From Ottelia alismoides (Eukaryota; Streptophyta; Magnoliopsida; Alismatales; Hydrocharitaceae): DNA of 64,000 bases. The position numbers were made by a program, and so were the translations under genes. A model generated the notes under the pieces. The model saw only the letters and a list, made by a program, of their open reading frames with translations. It was not told where the DNA came from and made no database searches. Every line of letters starts with the position of its first letter. Position 1 is the first letter of the stretch. The stretch lies in NCBI GenBank assembly GCA_037367405.1, contig JAZKJV010009633.1, positions 1 through 64,000 on the forward strand, written 5' to 3'. Of the stretch, positions 44,902-58,229 are shown piece after piece.

Positions 44902-47021
44902 CTAGGCGCAAAGGCTAGGACAACGCTGTGTCAAGGTTAAGGACGACATCTGTAAGGTGAATGTCGTACTGTCATCGCAGTCTCGGTATGAGAACAATGA
45001 TGAGATCAACATGTAAAGAAGGACACCCAGGTATGCAATCAAGCGTGTGTCTACTACCGGCCTAGAATATGGGAAGATGTGATCGTGATCCGGTAGCATA
45101 AAAGAAATCATCGGCTCAGGATCAGACTGGAGTGGAAGTGTAGAGTCGAAGAAATCAAACGTGGAGAAGGATTGATCATTCATAGAATCCTCCACGTCGA
45201 TCAGTGTCTCAAAGAGGTATGGAAAGTGAAGATCATGAGACTCTCTAAGAAAACTGATATCCGATGCATATAATGGAGACAAGTTGGACAGATCATCGAA
45301 TATCTCAAGGATCGGCTCATCCTCGCGAGGGTCGTCGAGGTGAGAGAAGACAAAATCAGAAGGATCGGAACACTCGGTTTCGTGATCCACCAGATCGGAT
45401 ACACTCTCAGAAGGTGAAACCGAGTAGTCATCATGTGTGGCATTCTCCTGCAGATAACCCTCGGGAGGAATGCAAGATCATCAGTGAGAAATAGAGAATC
45501 AGGATCTATCAGGGCATCTGTGCTACTGACAAGCACCCACTCTATGCACCAGGACGCATCATCATCAACAGTCTGGCTCTGGTCAATCTGGAAGCAGGAG
45601 AAGGTATTGGTCAACACCGCGGAGGCTGGCAATGTGGCTGCGGCTGATCCTCGCTCTGTGGCAATGCTGGCTATCATCTAGTCCTCAGAAAATGTCTCTG
45701 TCTCATCAAAATGGAGGATAAGATGCTCGAGTACGGGACTCTCTATATCTGCCATCCCAAAGTGTAGTACTGTATCAAGCTGTGGCTGCTGGAATGAGTC
45801 ATGACATCTGTCTGAATCAGAGAACTGTCTCTGCAGAATAGAAGATGAATCATCCGGGACTGGACACTGAAGTGGCTGGATCAATGGCTGTAATAGCAGA
45901 GGCTCGTCCATCTCCTGGAGTATCAGAAGATCTGAAATCCAAGAATCGTCAACTGAAAACTCTGGGGCTGACTCAAACTCTAGCTGGAAGACCAACGAGA
46001 ACTCGAGTAGACTCTGGGTCAGAACCTCCACTGTAGCAATCATCTCCTCTGTACTCTATGCTGCTGTAGAATCCAAGTCCTCGATCGGGTGTGTAGAAGC
46101 TGTATCCTCATGTAGTACAACACACCCTACTGGTACTGCAACATCCTCATGTGTTGTCCCGACTACGGCATCTCGTGAAGATGGTCTCTGTGAAAGTAAT
46201 CTCGAGATGGTATCTAGCAACTCAATGTCGGAACTGCGGTGTGAACCGCCACATGAGGTAATCACCAGTGCTATCTGATCCGCAGTCATCCCCCGCATGG
46301 AGATCTCAATAAGGTCTGTCGGTGAAAGTCCGTGCTCAGGGAGGTCAAGAAACCTCAGCCATGCCTCATGTAGTGGCTCCTGGGGGTCTACTGAATAATC
46401 CATAATCAAAGACCGCATCATATCTGCTCTACGCTGGGGATAATATCTGTGTAGAAACTCTCGGCGTAGCTCTCCCCACGTAGCCAATCTCCTCCCCAAA
46501 CATCAGTGCCATCTCATGGCTCTATCCTGAAGTGTAAATGGGAAGGTCTTCAGCATCAGCTCCTCTGCAGTGATATCTGAAAATGTCTGTCTCTCGCAGA
46601 ACTCCTCGAACTCGGCCAGATGAAGAAACGGCTCCTCGTGCACCTCACCCGAGAATGTCGGCAGTCTCTGAATAAACTCCAAATCCAGAATGAATGGACC
46701 TAATGTAGAAGCTGACTTAGCTCCCCGTCCTATCTGCTCATCCACCATACTAGCGTCGGATGCATCTGATACTCGCATCTGCTCTCTGTGATCGTGTGTG
46801 AAGTGCACTCTCAATCCAGCCATGGCATCGTCCGGATCTCGTAGCTACTCAATCTGATCTTTGCGGACGTCTAACACAGCATGCCCAGAAGGATGAAAGG
46901 GATGGGAGGGAGGGAGCGGAAGGTCGGTCGGAGATCCGACCTTCCTCGAAGGTGGACTGGACTGATGGTTAGAGGATGGAGTAGCCGTAAGGGTCGGCAA
47001 GAAGTGAGGGGGGTCCATCAT
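44902..47021 (-). pseudogene. Gag-like protein with acidic C-terminal extension (element C)
   Basis: It starts MMDPPHF at 47021. The gag domain holds FSGEVHEEPFLHL, EELMLKTFPFTLQDRAM and TWGELRREFLHRYYP, then LPEHGLSPTDLIEIS. The acidic C-terminal region matches that of element B through HLDDPRE, SFMLPDHDHIFPY and DTRLIAYLG near the end. Stops interrupt it near 46843, at 46502, near 46055 and near 45680, and a frameshift lies near 45470. The stop near 46055 replaces a CAG present in element B. Where comparable, the changes look like C-to-T or G-to-A decay, as expected for methylated repeats. The function of the C-terminal part is unknown. Confidence 0.8.
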
Positions 47022-48401
47022 CCAGGGATACAGAAGGGAAAGAGAAAAGTGAAGGGAGGGTGAAAGGGAGAAAAATAACTGGAGGGTAGGCAGAGGAGAA
47101 GATAGATGGGAAGGCGGAAGGGATATGGAAACACACAAGATGAGAAAGCAAACCCCCGATTCACCTACTCAACACTGAGCTGAAGATCATAAAGGTTCGG
47201 TCAATTATCTTGTCAATTTTATTTAGGTGATCAAGTCAGTCTTTCAGAGCGATTACGTGAGCTGATAGGAATCCAATACTCTTACCAGACTGTCCCGAAT
47301 AAAAGGCCGGTAGTCTGTCAAGAAATCGGATATGGCTCTAGCTTAGGATGCGGGTCACTCTCTCACTAATCCAAACCAAACAAGGAGGGGGTTACTCTCC
47401 CCAAGACAGATTTTTAAGTGAGGTGTCTTTTAGTGTCAAGTGTGATTAGCAGTCCCGATTTTATTGTTTTTGTTTTTAGGTATTTTTCAAGCAAACAACG
47501 TCTAACAAATTTTCCGTTTTCCTTTTTATTCCTAAATCCAGAAAACAGGGGGAGGAAGAGGGAAAAGCCGATGCGCGAGGAAATCAATGATGCATGCACG
47601 AGATAGAAGGCATACCTTGCTCCAGCAGTCTACATGCAATTATGATCCGCGCATAAATTAAAACTAATCTATATGGATGCAAAGGCGAGAACCGTCCTAA
47701 ACAGAAGCTCCTATTACAGTGAAGCACTGGTTTATTCGTCTAAGTCCAAGCGTGATCTATAGGAACATATATTCTTATTAGGGCTTTGGACCTAATGCTA
47801 CCTGGCTCAACAAAATAAAAACCTAGATCTAGGGGCTCAAGCATAGAAATCCACGTGAAATCAAAGAAAAGAAAAGCAATAAAACCAAAATAATGGTGGG
47901 GTCTCCCGAGCACACCGGTGCTCGACGAAACAGACCCCGCAATCACAAGTCCGAACGTCCTGTCCCTGTATTATTACAACAATCAAATAGTCTGCAGAGA
48001 AAGTAAAACTAATCTAAGCTAAACTACGGCTGTCTATGGCTCCCGCACTCCTGCTCGCCTCCTTGCGCTCACCTGCGGCTCTGTAGAGAAGAGAGCTGCC
48101 TCCGGCTTCTGTGGTTGCTTCGGCTTTCCAAAGAAAGCCGCCTCGGTCCTCGGGCCCTCGCAAGAAATCAAACAAGAGTGTCAGACCAGATTATTATAAA
48201 AATATGCAAAGGAAAATAAAATAAAATAAAGGGACAACTATATGCAAAAATCAAAATAAAGACAAATAAAATAAAACAACAAAAACAAAAATAAAAGAAA
48301 GACAAAAGAAAACAAAAAGCCACGAAAAGCCGCAAAAGAAAGAAAAGCCGCGAAGAAAACTGCGAACGAAAAACAAAATCAATACGACTACTAAGCCGTG
48401 C
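47022..48401 (-). other. 5' leader of element C
   Basis: 1.4 kb, no gene. Contains the leader foldback and an A-rich tract (48220-48380 on the plus strand) that corresponds to the T-rich tract after the PBS of element B. Confidence 0.7.
47897..47937 (-). promoter_or_regulatory. Leader foldback of element C
   Basis: Perfect outer arms GGGGTCT (47897-47903) and AGACCCC (47931-47937). Perfect inner arms CGAGCAC (47906-47912) and GTGCTCG (47917-47923) around a four-base loop. This is the strongest of the four leader foldbacks. Confidence 0.6.
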
Positions 48402-48420
48402 TCCCTGGCGACGACGCTAT
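48402..48420 (-). other. Degenerate primer binding site of element C
   Basis: The minus strand reads ATAGCGTCGTCGCCAGGGA just after the LTR end, an altered form of the tRNA-Asp complement. An extra A before the PBS is shared with element B. Confidence 0.75.
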
Positions 48421-48422
48421 TC

Positions 48423-51400
48423 TGATGAGCCGCGAAAGATATCCCCACACAATCCAGGTTAGGACAAAATCAATCAAGGATCGTTGCGACCCAGATGTCG
48501 TGGCTCGGACTCAACAAGAAAAATCAGACCACTAAAATAAAGCAATAAGCCAATGAAATCAAAGAGCGGTCTCCGTTATTTATTTAACCTGGTATAGCGA
48601 CCAGGGTTGAAGTCAAGGAGCACGGGTTGGCCGAAGTGGCCTACGAAGTAGTCAAAAATAAAATAAAATAAAGAAGGATATTTTTAGTGGATTTTATAAA
48701 TTTTTAATTTTTTTGTATTTTTAATTATAAAGAAAATGTAAAAAGAAGAGAAAATGCACACAAACCATAATTTATTAAACATTCAAAACAACTTAGAAAA
48801 TTCAAATAAACTATTTTTATGTTTTTTATATTTTTAAGTGTTTTTGGTAATTTTTTAAGAATTTTATAATTTTTGGTTGATTTTATAAAAATAGAAAAAG
48901 GTAAAAACAGTGAATTAATGTGCAGTCAGATTTGAAAGGCTAATTAAAAATAGATAATTAGCCTATAAAAATCTGAAGGCAATTTTTATGAAAAATAGAA
49001 ATAAAGACTAAACTACAGAAACCAAAATTGCATTTTTTTTGAATTTTTTAGAATTTTTAATAATTTTTATAAGGTTTTTAGGGTTTTATAAATCCAAAGA
49101 AGACAAAACTTGGACAGAAACAAGATACTAAAACAAACAAGTCCTATTTTTTTGAATTTTTAGATGAGTTTTTATATTTTTAATTGATTTTATAAACCAA
49201 ATAATAGCAAAAATGAAGGTTTTTGATTTTTTAAAAATAACAAAAAGAAACAAAAATGGCCAAAAAAATTGTGAAATTTTTACACAGTGGCAGGAGCCAT
49301 GTGTCCAAATTTCATAAGATTTGGATTTTATTTGATATTTTATTCAACCAATAGAAGACATACAACACACATAGACCAAAGTGCAAGAGAAACTAAGTTC
49401 TAGGGCCAATGGGTAACACGTGTAAAAACCACATGGCCCAAGTTGCAAAGAGTCCAAACAAACACGCGGCACACACATGATTCACATTCATAGGGACTAA
49501 AATGTAAATCCTATTTATAAAAATATAAACAGTAACAACTCAAAACTATAGGATGAATAATGCAAAAGTTCCACAAATCACGTGTCGAAGCACGTGCACC
49601 ACAATAGGAAGGACTAAATTACAAATATGAAAAACCTAAGGTCCTAGGTGCAAATTATCCAAATTAAAAACAACTGACACAAATATTTACATGACTCGAA
49701 AATCAATGCAAAACTGAAGAGGGCCTAAGTGTATTTACCCTCGTTATTAATGAACCACGGCTGAAGCAAGTCCACGTGTAAGATCTGATGGCTGAGTACG
49801 GTGGGCACCCCTTCGCTGATGAGCGGCCTGGATCTGATCCTCAGATGGATGGACGGTCGGGAGCTACCCTCAGATGGACAGACATGATCTATTCTGGCAC
49901 GAAGGGGGCTCGATCGATGGTGAAGGAGGGTCATGGATGAACTGCTCGCCGGCTTCTTTCGCCGGGCCAATACGCGTGCTGGGGTCCTCCTCCGCTGCTG
50001 CTTTGAGAGGGGAAATGAAGCTCGAGATGCTCCGCAGCGAACGATATGCTCCAATAGGGCCGAGAGCATCTGAAGAGCTCCGACAACGAGATGCTCCTGG
50101 AGCTCACGTGCCCAAGTGGTTGGACCTCCAGACGAGGTCCTTCTTCGATTCGACCTGCACAGGAAGAAAGCTGGGTCGAGGGCAAAGTGCCTCGACCAGT
50201 TAGAGCGCGAGAGGAGTGAAGGATGGGGTGATGTGTGACTCTCCGGCGAGGTGGAGGCATAGGGGGGGGAATGGCTGGGTGGAGAAGATGGAGAGGGGTC
50301 TTGCGAAGGTGAGGGAATGGTCGATAGGTGAAGTGGGTGAACGAAGTGGACTGGGTAGTCGGTTGAACGACGGAGCTCAGAATCTGAAAAATCGAAAATC
50401 AAACGAAACTAGAAGGAATTTAACCTAGTTGGTGGCTGAGGTCGTCTGTGCTAGAGGTCGGGAACCTACGGGGGTTGTCGCCCCGATGGTTCGACGGGTC
50501 CATAGGCTCAGGCTCGCTTGGTGGCTGAGCACGGCGGTGAAGACCGCCAGATCAGTGGTTCCCGGCTGCTCGTCCCTCTCTCCGACTCTCTCGCACGCAG
50601 CTGTCACTCAGGTGAAGGAGAGGAGATCATCGGAGGCAGGGGGGAAGGCCAAAGATAGCGTGAAAGTGGCAGCTGAGATGAGCTATATACTGGTAGGGGT
50701 CCGAAAAGAGTGGAGCTGGGCAAGCAAATCAGAGCACGGACCCCTAGGAAGAACCTCGGGCGTGGATCATGGATGATTCGTGGATAAGCGGGGCCCGTGG
50801 CTTAAGGAAATGGCGACGGATCATGACGCGAAAAATCGGTGAAGTCGGGTCAAAAGCACAGATCCGGGAAGGTGTGGTCCTGGGGGGAGAGTTGACCGGT
50901 GGTCAACAATCCCCCGTGGACCAATGGGAAAAATCCATTGGAAAAAGATTTGGAAAATCAAAATAAAATAGGAAATGACTTTATTTAAAAATATTTACAA
51001 AATGGAAATTGTTTATTTATTTTCAAAGTATTTTTTAGTGATTTTTATTTATTCTTTTTGAAAAATAAATTATGTATTTACATTATATTATTATTATTAT
51101 ATACATGTATATATACCTATGTATTTTTGAATTTTATTTTTATTATTTTATTTATGCACAATTATTCCAATTTTATATTTTATTTATTTACATCATAAAT
51201 TTTGGAATATATAATGATTTTTATTTGTTTTTTATTAATTATTTACGAAAGTAAAATAAATAGGTCCTTTATCCATATATACATGGTATATGTACATTGA
51301 CGAGAGAGAAATTATTTCTTTTTATTTTTCTTCTATTTTTCCTATTTTTATTTTATTTTTATAAATATATACAAAATATGGGGAACACATAAATAATTTT

Positions 51401-51732
51401 ATTTTTAGAAAATAAAATATTTACACTAAGAGGGGATTTTGTGCAAGGTTGAGCTACCCTATCTCTCTCTACTAAATTTATTTTGCGGTCAGGCCCTTGT
51501 GGAGCCTTCCCTTGGGTTCAGGTCACTCAATATTTATTCTAAATATTTCCCTCTTTTTCTTTATTTCTTTATTCTTTTATTTTTGCACAAAAACATGCAA
51601 ATTATTAATATTAATATTTTACACAATGCATGCTTTTTGATAAATAATTTTATTTACAAACATATACATGGTGTTTTGCAAAGGTTTTTAGCTAAAATAA
51701 AAGAATAAAGAGTGATGAATGATGATTCATCA
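48423..51732 (-). repeat. 5' LTR of element C
   Basis: The minus strand begins TGATGAATCATCATTCATC at 51732 and ends CTCATCA at 48423 (3310 bp). The W-box pair GTTGACCGGTGGTCAAC is at 50891-50907 and TATATA at 50684-50689, 202 bp apart. The ORF at 49725-50402 lies in the GC-rich block and is not considered a gene. Confidence 0.9.
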
Positions 51733-53001
51733 CTTTTGCATATGACATTCACATTTAAGTAATATTGTATCAACCACAGAACAAACAACAATGAATGCCA
51801 CCGACATTTCTTTTCATTAATTTTCATAAGTATATATAACATGTACATGAGAGGTGATAGCTATACATGTATCCCAAAATCTGACAGAAGAGGAAAATAA
51901 ACATTTGCATCATGACAGAACAAAAATTTTGAGATAAAAGAACTGTACCGTCTATTATATACCCGATCGTCAGGAAACATCAACCCGCTACCGAGCTGCA
52001 GGTTCCTTACCTGCCATGTATGCAGGGAAGAAGAGGAGTGACAAATGTGAATACAAGTCACAGTCTAAAATAGAAATTATTTTATTATGTGCAAAAGAAT
52101 GCAAGTAAATAGGCATATACAATTGAAAATCTACCACTACCTGCGTAGACAAAGGTTTTTGAAATTATACTGCATGTATTTCTCCCTTATTATTCACTAT
52201 CCCAATATTTCTATTTATAATATTCTCCTATAGTAATTGTGGCCAGTAAGTATACGTTGTTTACTTATCAGTGAGATCAAGTTATAGATCTTAATAAGGG
52301 GTTAATGAGATGATACTTTATTTTACTCTTAACTTAATTATGATGGAAAGGATAATATATTAATCATGTTTTCAATTCTATCTATCTTTTCAAGTCTAGT
52401 GGATAGTCTGTGGTCTTGATCTTTATATAACCTCACACTATGACTCTAAGGCATGAATAATGCCTTTGGGTTGGGGTGCCTCCGTAGGCTTGCGGTGTTG
52501 TGTAATGCATCCTAACTAAGTTCCCAACACGTCCACTTGCTTATAAAAATTACGAATCCAACCTAATAGTCAATTCTAACCAACATAACTCACTATTGAT
52601 TTTATCTCATAACCTATATACTATATAACCCATTCATCTTTGATTCCAACTCTTCCAATCCTCAACTGTAACTGACTCAAAATAACCCTAGATGATTTTT
52701 ATGTAGACACAAATGATTCGGATGTAGCATTGCCAAGTCTATTGGCGAAAAGTAACCAAAAACTCATGCGGTGAGGTAGCCTCCTATGAGACTCTTCCAT
52801 CTCGCCCTCTTATTGGAAGTGCGATCCAATAGATGGAAAGGTCTACTCCAAAACTACACCCCAGAGACGGGTGAGAGAGACTCTCCGGAAAAGTCACTCT
52901 AAAAAACAACTCGACTGGTACGAGCAGATGAGCTCGTACGAAAAACTATAACCGAGGATCCCCCGCATGATTATCCTAAAATAAAGGGTCAGCGGAGCTG
53001 G
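51733..53001. other. Unassigned DNA right of element C
   Basis: CTTTT at 51733-51737 is the second target duplication of element C. The rest joins in sequence to 39370 before insertion. A minus-strand ORF at 52061-51861 has donor-like GTAAGG and acceptor-like AG sites nearby, but no recognisable product. Nothing else supportable is seen. Confidence 0.5.
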
Positions 53002-55208
53002 TGATGAGAGACCGGTCAACTAGGGTTAAGTATCAATATAAATCAAGGTCTTTGCGACCCCAATCGACGAATTGGACTCAACGAAAAAATAGAGATCCAC
53101 TCAAGTAAAGCAAACAATGTATCAAAGCACAATGTTAGCAGTCTCCACTATTTATTTAACATGATATAGCGACCAGGATCAAACTCAAGGAGCATGAGTA
53201 AACCTACGAAGTAGTCAGGAATTAGAATATAAAATGCATGTTTTTTTATTTTAATTTTGCAAATTTTTATATTTTCAAATAAGAGACTAAATATACGCAA
53301 TTAAGAAAACAAGCACACAAGCAAGCTTGAGGATTTTTATTTAAGGCTAAAAATATTCAAAAATCAGGAATAAAAATATTTTTTGTTTTTCAAATATTCA
53401 GATGTTTTTTGTGATTTTCTGGTGTTTTTCTAATTTTTATATGATTTTATAAAAACCAAACAAGGCTAGAAGGGAAAAAAGTGTACAGTCTGGACTAGAA
53501 GATAATTAAAAATACAAAAAGTACCCTAATATCCTGATTGAGACTTTTATGAAAAACTAAATAAAAATATCTACAAATAGAAATTGAAATCCTATTTTTT
53601 TTATTTTTTAGAATTTTTAATGATTTTTATGAGTTTTTTTAGAGTTTTTAGTTTTTTAGGGCTTTTTGATGATTTTTAAAACAAAAAGCTATTGGAAGTA
53701 AAGCACAACAAACAAACACTATTTTTTTTGGAATTTTTAGCATAGTTTTTATGATTTTTATGTATTTTATAAAACAAACAGAGCAATGTTTATGGGTTTT
53801 TGATTTTTAAAAAATAAAAGACAATGCAAAATTAATCCTCAAAATTAATATAAATATTACGTGTTAGCATGAGCTAACAGTAATTTTTAATAGAATTTTT
53901 CACTTAATTTGATAATTATTTAATTAAAAGCAAAGTAGATAGTTCACAGGATCTTATTACAATTAGAATACAGTTTCAAGCCGAATAATAACACACTTAA
54001 AAGCTAAGGGCCTAAATTGCAAATTAGCCAAACAAATACGCGCAATACATGTGACCCAGGCTCACAAGAGCATAAGTGTAATTCTCAAAACATACGATTT
54101 AATCAATAACAACTAGAGAGTTTAGGACTGGCCAAACAAATACACCAACAGGTCATGCGGGACTACACGTGCCTCAGGTTCAGAGGGACTAAACTGTAAA
54201 TATAAGAAAATTGGAGGTCCAAACTGCAAATTGTCTAAATAAAATGAACTGCAACAAATATTTATAGGACTAAAAAGTAAATGCAAAATAGAGAAGTGTA
54301 AACTAGAAATCTACCCCTATAGAGATATGTGGCGCGCGTGGGAGGGGTCGCTATCCTGCGGCTCTGACATTCCCTGCAGTCGATCTGACGCCTTTGATCC
54401 GGTCGGCTATGTGCATGTTAGATGGATCCATAGAATCTGATCCAACGATGGGAAGGTTGCTGCTGCTGATTGAGCGTGATGGAATCTGGCAGCAGTGGGA
54501 GCATCCAACAGCAAGCGGAGGATATAGAAGAACAATCCATGGATGAACTTCAATCATCCAATGGAGGCGATCCACTGCTCCGATCAAGTCACCCTAGGGT
54601 CCTGGAGTGTTGCAAGGAAGTTCTGCTCTCGGTGGATGGTTCCGATGGAGGTAACGATGGTCGAATGGGGGCCGGTGGTGAACTCCTCCTGGAACTGCTC
54701 CGCTTGAGCAGGGAGGACTCCGGACCGCTCCCCAGGATGAGAGTAGTCCTGCAAAAGGGAAAGAGGGTTATTGCTTCAAGGGATAGGAGAAGCGGCGGTG
54801 AATGGGATTTGGGTCTCCGATGTACGACGGGAAAGAGACTGAGCCTAATCTCGCTCTGGGGAGCAAGGTTTGGGATGATCAGGTTGCGGGGCGAGGTGAA
54901 GCGTGACTCGAGGAATCTATCACTGCGGATGGGTACGGATGGCGAAGCTCCAGCAAGGAGGTAGGAGCTAAGGGGCGTGTAGTGGAGCAAGAAGGGAAAG
55001 ACTGGATCCAAGATGAAAGTGCGGGGATAGAAGTGATACCTGAAGGGTGAGAGGGGCTCCTAAGCTTCTAGCGAAGATGGTCGTCGGGGTAATGGCCTCA
55101 ACCACATTGCGACAGACAAGGAGGCTGCTCACGGTGGTGTTCCGGCCAGGAAGGTCGAGCTGCATAGTTGCTGCACCAAACCAAGCTCCAAAGGATGCTC
55201 CAAGCAGT
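53002..55208 (-). repeat. Truncated Athila-type LTR (solo or 3' LTR)
   Basis: TGATGAG at 53002 begins a stretch that matches the LTR ends of element C on the minus strand, for example CAAGG...CGTTGCGACCC-like, TATTTATTTAAC, TATAGCGACCAGG and CCTACGAAGTAGTC. Outside it (below 53002) there is no PBS, so this is the 3' end of a 3' or solo LTR. It is cut at 55208 by the copia LTR; the U3 part with W-boxes is missing. ORFs at 54470-55011 lie in its GC-rich block on both strands. Confidence 0.75.
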
Positions 55209-57865
55209 TGTCACTGAAGGATATGGGAGAATCCTCAAGCACATAACGAAAGCGTGAGCGTCGTATCGAATACGACGAGGAACGACTAGTCACACTAGTT
55301 GTTTAATGCAACAGAAATTAAAAATTTTTCATGTGATGAAATCACATGATCCAAGAACACTTCTCGGATCATTTCATCTAAACCACAAATAAGTAATAGG
55401 ATTACCTCTTGAAGCGTAGTTGCGATCGAGTCTCTAAATGAAGAGACCTACTGTCTCAAGTCCGATCCGATGGAGGAGACACTTGCAAGCGTGTTGATGA
55501 AACACATGCTTCTCGCAATCCATGTTGATGATCCAAGCGGCGGATCTCCTGATCTCGACACACAAGATCCGACGTCTTCTTCACGAGCGAGGCGCACCGA
55601 AGGAGACAGAGACCCACAAGCAAATGATCGGGCAGTATAACAGTGACACTGCGATGATTGAGACTCTCTCTAGGGCATCCATGGTGGACGACCATGAGAG
55701 AGGAAGAGAGAGGGCTGGCGTGTAGAGAGAAATAGAGAGAGAGAGACATATGTTCTCTTGTGTGTGTAGAAGAGCAAAGGGGATGCCCTTCTATTTATAA
55801 TATTTTGGGATCCATGGATCTCAATCCATGTGCAACGCAAATCCAATGGCTCTCATTGATTTGTGTTTCTTTTGATGGCTAAGATTTGTGTTGGTAAAAA
55901 ACAACAACAATTAATTTAATTTAGATTAAATCTATATTGATAAATCAATCTTGAATTAAATCAAACAAATAAGGAGATAATGGGAAAGAGAGAGTGCCTC
56001 CTTCCATATACATGGAGTGGACGGCCACCCTTTCCTAATAGGAATAGGTAGTCGTCCCTCCTATTAATATGGAAGGAGCATCTCCAATGTATTCTCCCTT
56101 GATTACATTATTCCAAGTATCTCCAATTTATTACAACAACAATTGTTTTAAGTTATTATACAAAAATAATTCATAATTATTTTGTGAATATTTCAATCTT
56201 GCCATTGGAAATTTGTGAATCAAATTCACAACTCAAAATAAAAGGTAAATTACATTTTTAATTTAATGTTCAATGTGAATCCAATTCACATTAACATTTA
56301 ATCATCAAATATAAATTACAAATAGCTCTCTCTTATATATTATAAATCTCATTTATAATATATATGGTTAATATGGATATTTCTATCCACATTATTCAAT
56401 ATCCATGATAATTAAATCACATTTAATCATCTTGGATCTCTATTCTCATGTGCCCAAATAATATGAATCACATTCACATTATTTACATCTTTGATAATCA
56501 AATCACATTTAATTATCTAAGATAGCTCTCTTTATAATATGAATCGAATTCATATTAATCATGATAATTAAATCACATTTAATTATCCATTTTCTCATTG
56601 CTCGTATACATATTATCAACAATGAAATTATCCTGAACCCTTTCAAGGATAATGCGCTTTCTTCGCGAATACTTGGAGATAAGGACAGGGCGATTGTATT
56701 GTTCCACGTATAGTGACTTGGATATTGAGATCACATCTTAAATCCAGATCTCGGGCCTCCATAGATGCTTGATTAAATCAAGACCGCAAATCTAATCTTC
56801 TCATCGAATCCGAATCACATTCAGATCAATGTTCAATATTTGGACCAAGATCAGATTACTTCTCTACTGAGAGGAGTCACTAAAATCCAGACCCGTTTCA
56901 TCACTCCCTAAGAATGGAAGTGTCATGGTTATACAATCGTTTATGATCACATCACCCTCAGGTATTCCCAATACCTGTACATCCTGCATACTGGAAGACT
57001 CAGAATAAACCTGAAGTATAAGATCAATTTTACACTGTCTACTTCAGAGTTTTATCATTAAGTTTCTCATTCGATCATTGGGAGTCTGTATCGATCATAT
57101 ACTTTCCAAAAGCACATATCATACCTAGGTCTTGATCATATAGTTTCCAAAAGTATATATCAAACCTACAAATTCAGTCAAGCTTCCAAAGCGAGACGAC
57201 CGTGTACGGAATTTGATTCTTCCCAATATCTCATGAGTGAGCTCTTGTCTTCCGTTTCAGTAATGAACATGTATAATCCCTTTCAGAGATCGTATTACTC
57301 ATATGCCCTTATATGCACACCAGCGCGCCGATGTATAGACCTTGATCAGGTCATCAACCTATTGGTTTGCCAAATGTACATACTCAGACATATAGGAACA
57401 CATCTGTCTCCGGTCAGAGGATACGTGCCTATATCATGACAGCATATGATATAGGACTTTAGTTATCTCGATCTCGTTAAGTCAACTCTTTGACCTAACT
57501 AATCTGACACCTCCAAATCTCTATTCCTATGCAGAGGACCTACATCAAGAGGTCGATCTGATATCAACCTAATTGAGAAAGGATTGCCATCTCCTAATTA
57601 GGATGGAGACCATCTCTTAACAATCATTTGATGGTGCTTGATGAGTCCTCAATCTAACTCTTTAGATGTTCATCCAAGCACCAGCCTATATGATTCAATA
57701 TTTGAATCAACAGCTGTATGATCATCAAGATGGCCATGGTACATAACCCTAATTGTACTAAGGGACCTACTATGCAAATTATGTATTCTTCATTTCAGAT
57801 TAGGGAATGATATTTGCAATAACATTTTATGCATAATGGCTCGCCGTGGGCTCCCATGTCCAACA
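55209..57865 (-). repeat. 3' LTR of a Ty1/copia element
   Basis: The minus strand runs from TGTTGGACATGGGAGCCC at 57865 (just after the PPT) to about TGTCACTG at 55209. 2657 bp is long for a copia LTR. It contains a palindrome-rich AT block (56200-56600) and an A/G-rich stretch near 55690-55745. A truncated copy is at 35655-38038. Confidence 0.75.
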
Positions 57866-57880
57866 ATCTCCCACTAGCCC
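57866..57880 (-). other. Polypurine tract of the copia element
   Basis: GGGCTAGTGGGAGAT on the minus strand directly precedes the LTR start TGTTGG, a common PPT form in plant copia elements. Confidence 0.75.
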
Positions 57881-58229
57881 AAAGAGCCATTAATGGGCTA
57901 ATCATTTAAACCCACACTCATGTGACAATCATAGGCTATTTAGAAAATAGCTAGGTAAGCTGATCAGTCACTCTGTTCCCAAGAGACTTCCAAATCCTTA
58001 CGGCACTTGCATATCTCCTAGTGACAGTGTTCACATCCAATGCGAATGTTGTATCTTATGCAACCAATACTCAATACAGTCAAAACAGTTATAGTGTCCT
58101 TGATACTACTGCTCAACAATTATTATAACCAGTATTACCATAATCCTTATCAGAAGATGGTCCCAATACCCTCTTCTCTTTGCTTCTGAACAACTTTTAG
58201 AACTAAGATTTAAGAGGTATTCTTGAGAT

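Larger units (their letters stand above)
39371..51732 (-). mobile_element. Element C: complete gag-only LTR retrotransposon (12,362 bp)
   Basis: It is a relative of element B in opposite orientation. Order on the minus strand: 5' LTR (51732-48423), PBS, leader, gag-like frame, PPT-like hairpin array, 3' UTR, PPT and 3' LTR (42703-39371). No pol motif lies between gag and the 3' LTR. It differs from B in LTR sequence (a subfamily difference) but keeps every structural feature in the same order and spacing. Its gag carries stops and a frameshift at other positions than in B. Confidence 0.9.

Noticed and set aside
49725..50402. 225-residue ORF on the minus strand in element C
   Set aside because: It spans the GC-rich block of the 5' LTR. 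The matching stretch in the 3' LTR (40678-41019) is broken differently, and the plus strand is also open, so it is not taken as a gene.
52393..52400. TCTAGTGG as the right end of the CACTA-like element beginning at 38993
   Set aside because: Only CTAGTG matches; the following bases do not mirror the left terminus.
54470..55011. Overlapping ORFs of 164 and 140 residues on opposite strands
   Set aside because: They are in the GC-rich block of a truncated LTR; no recognisable protein on either strand.
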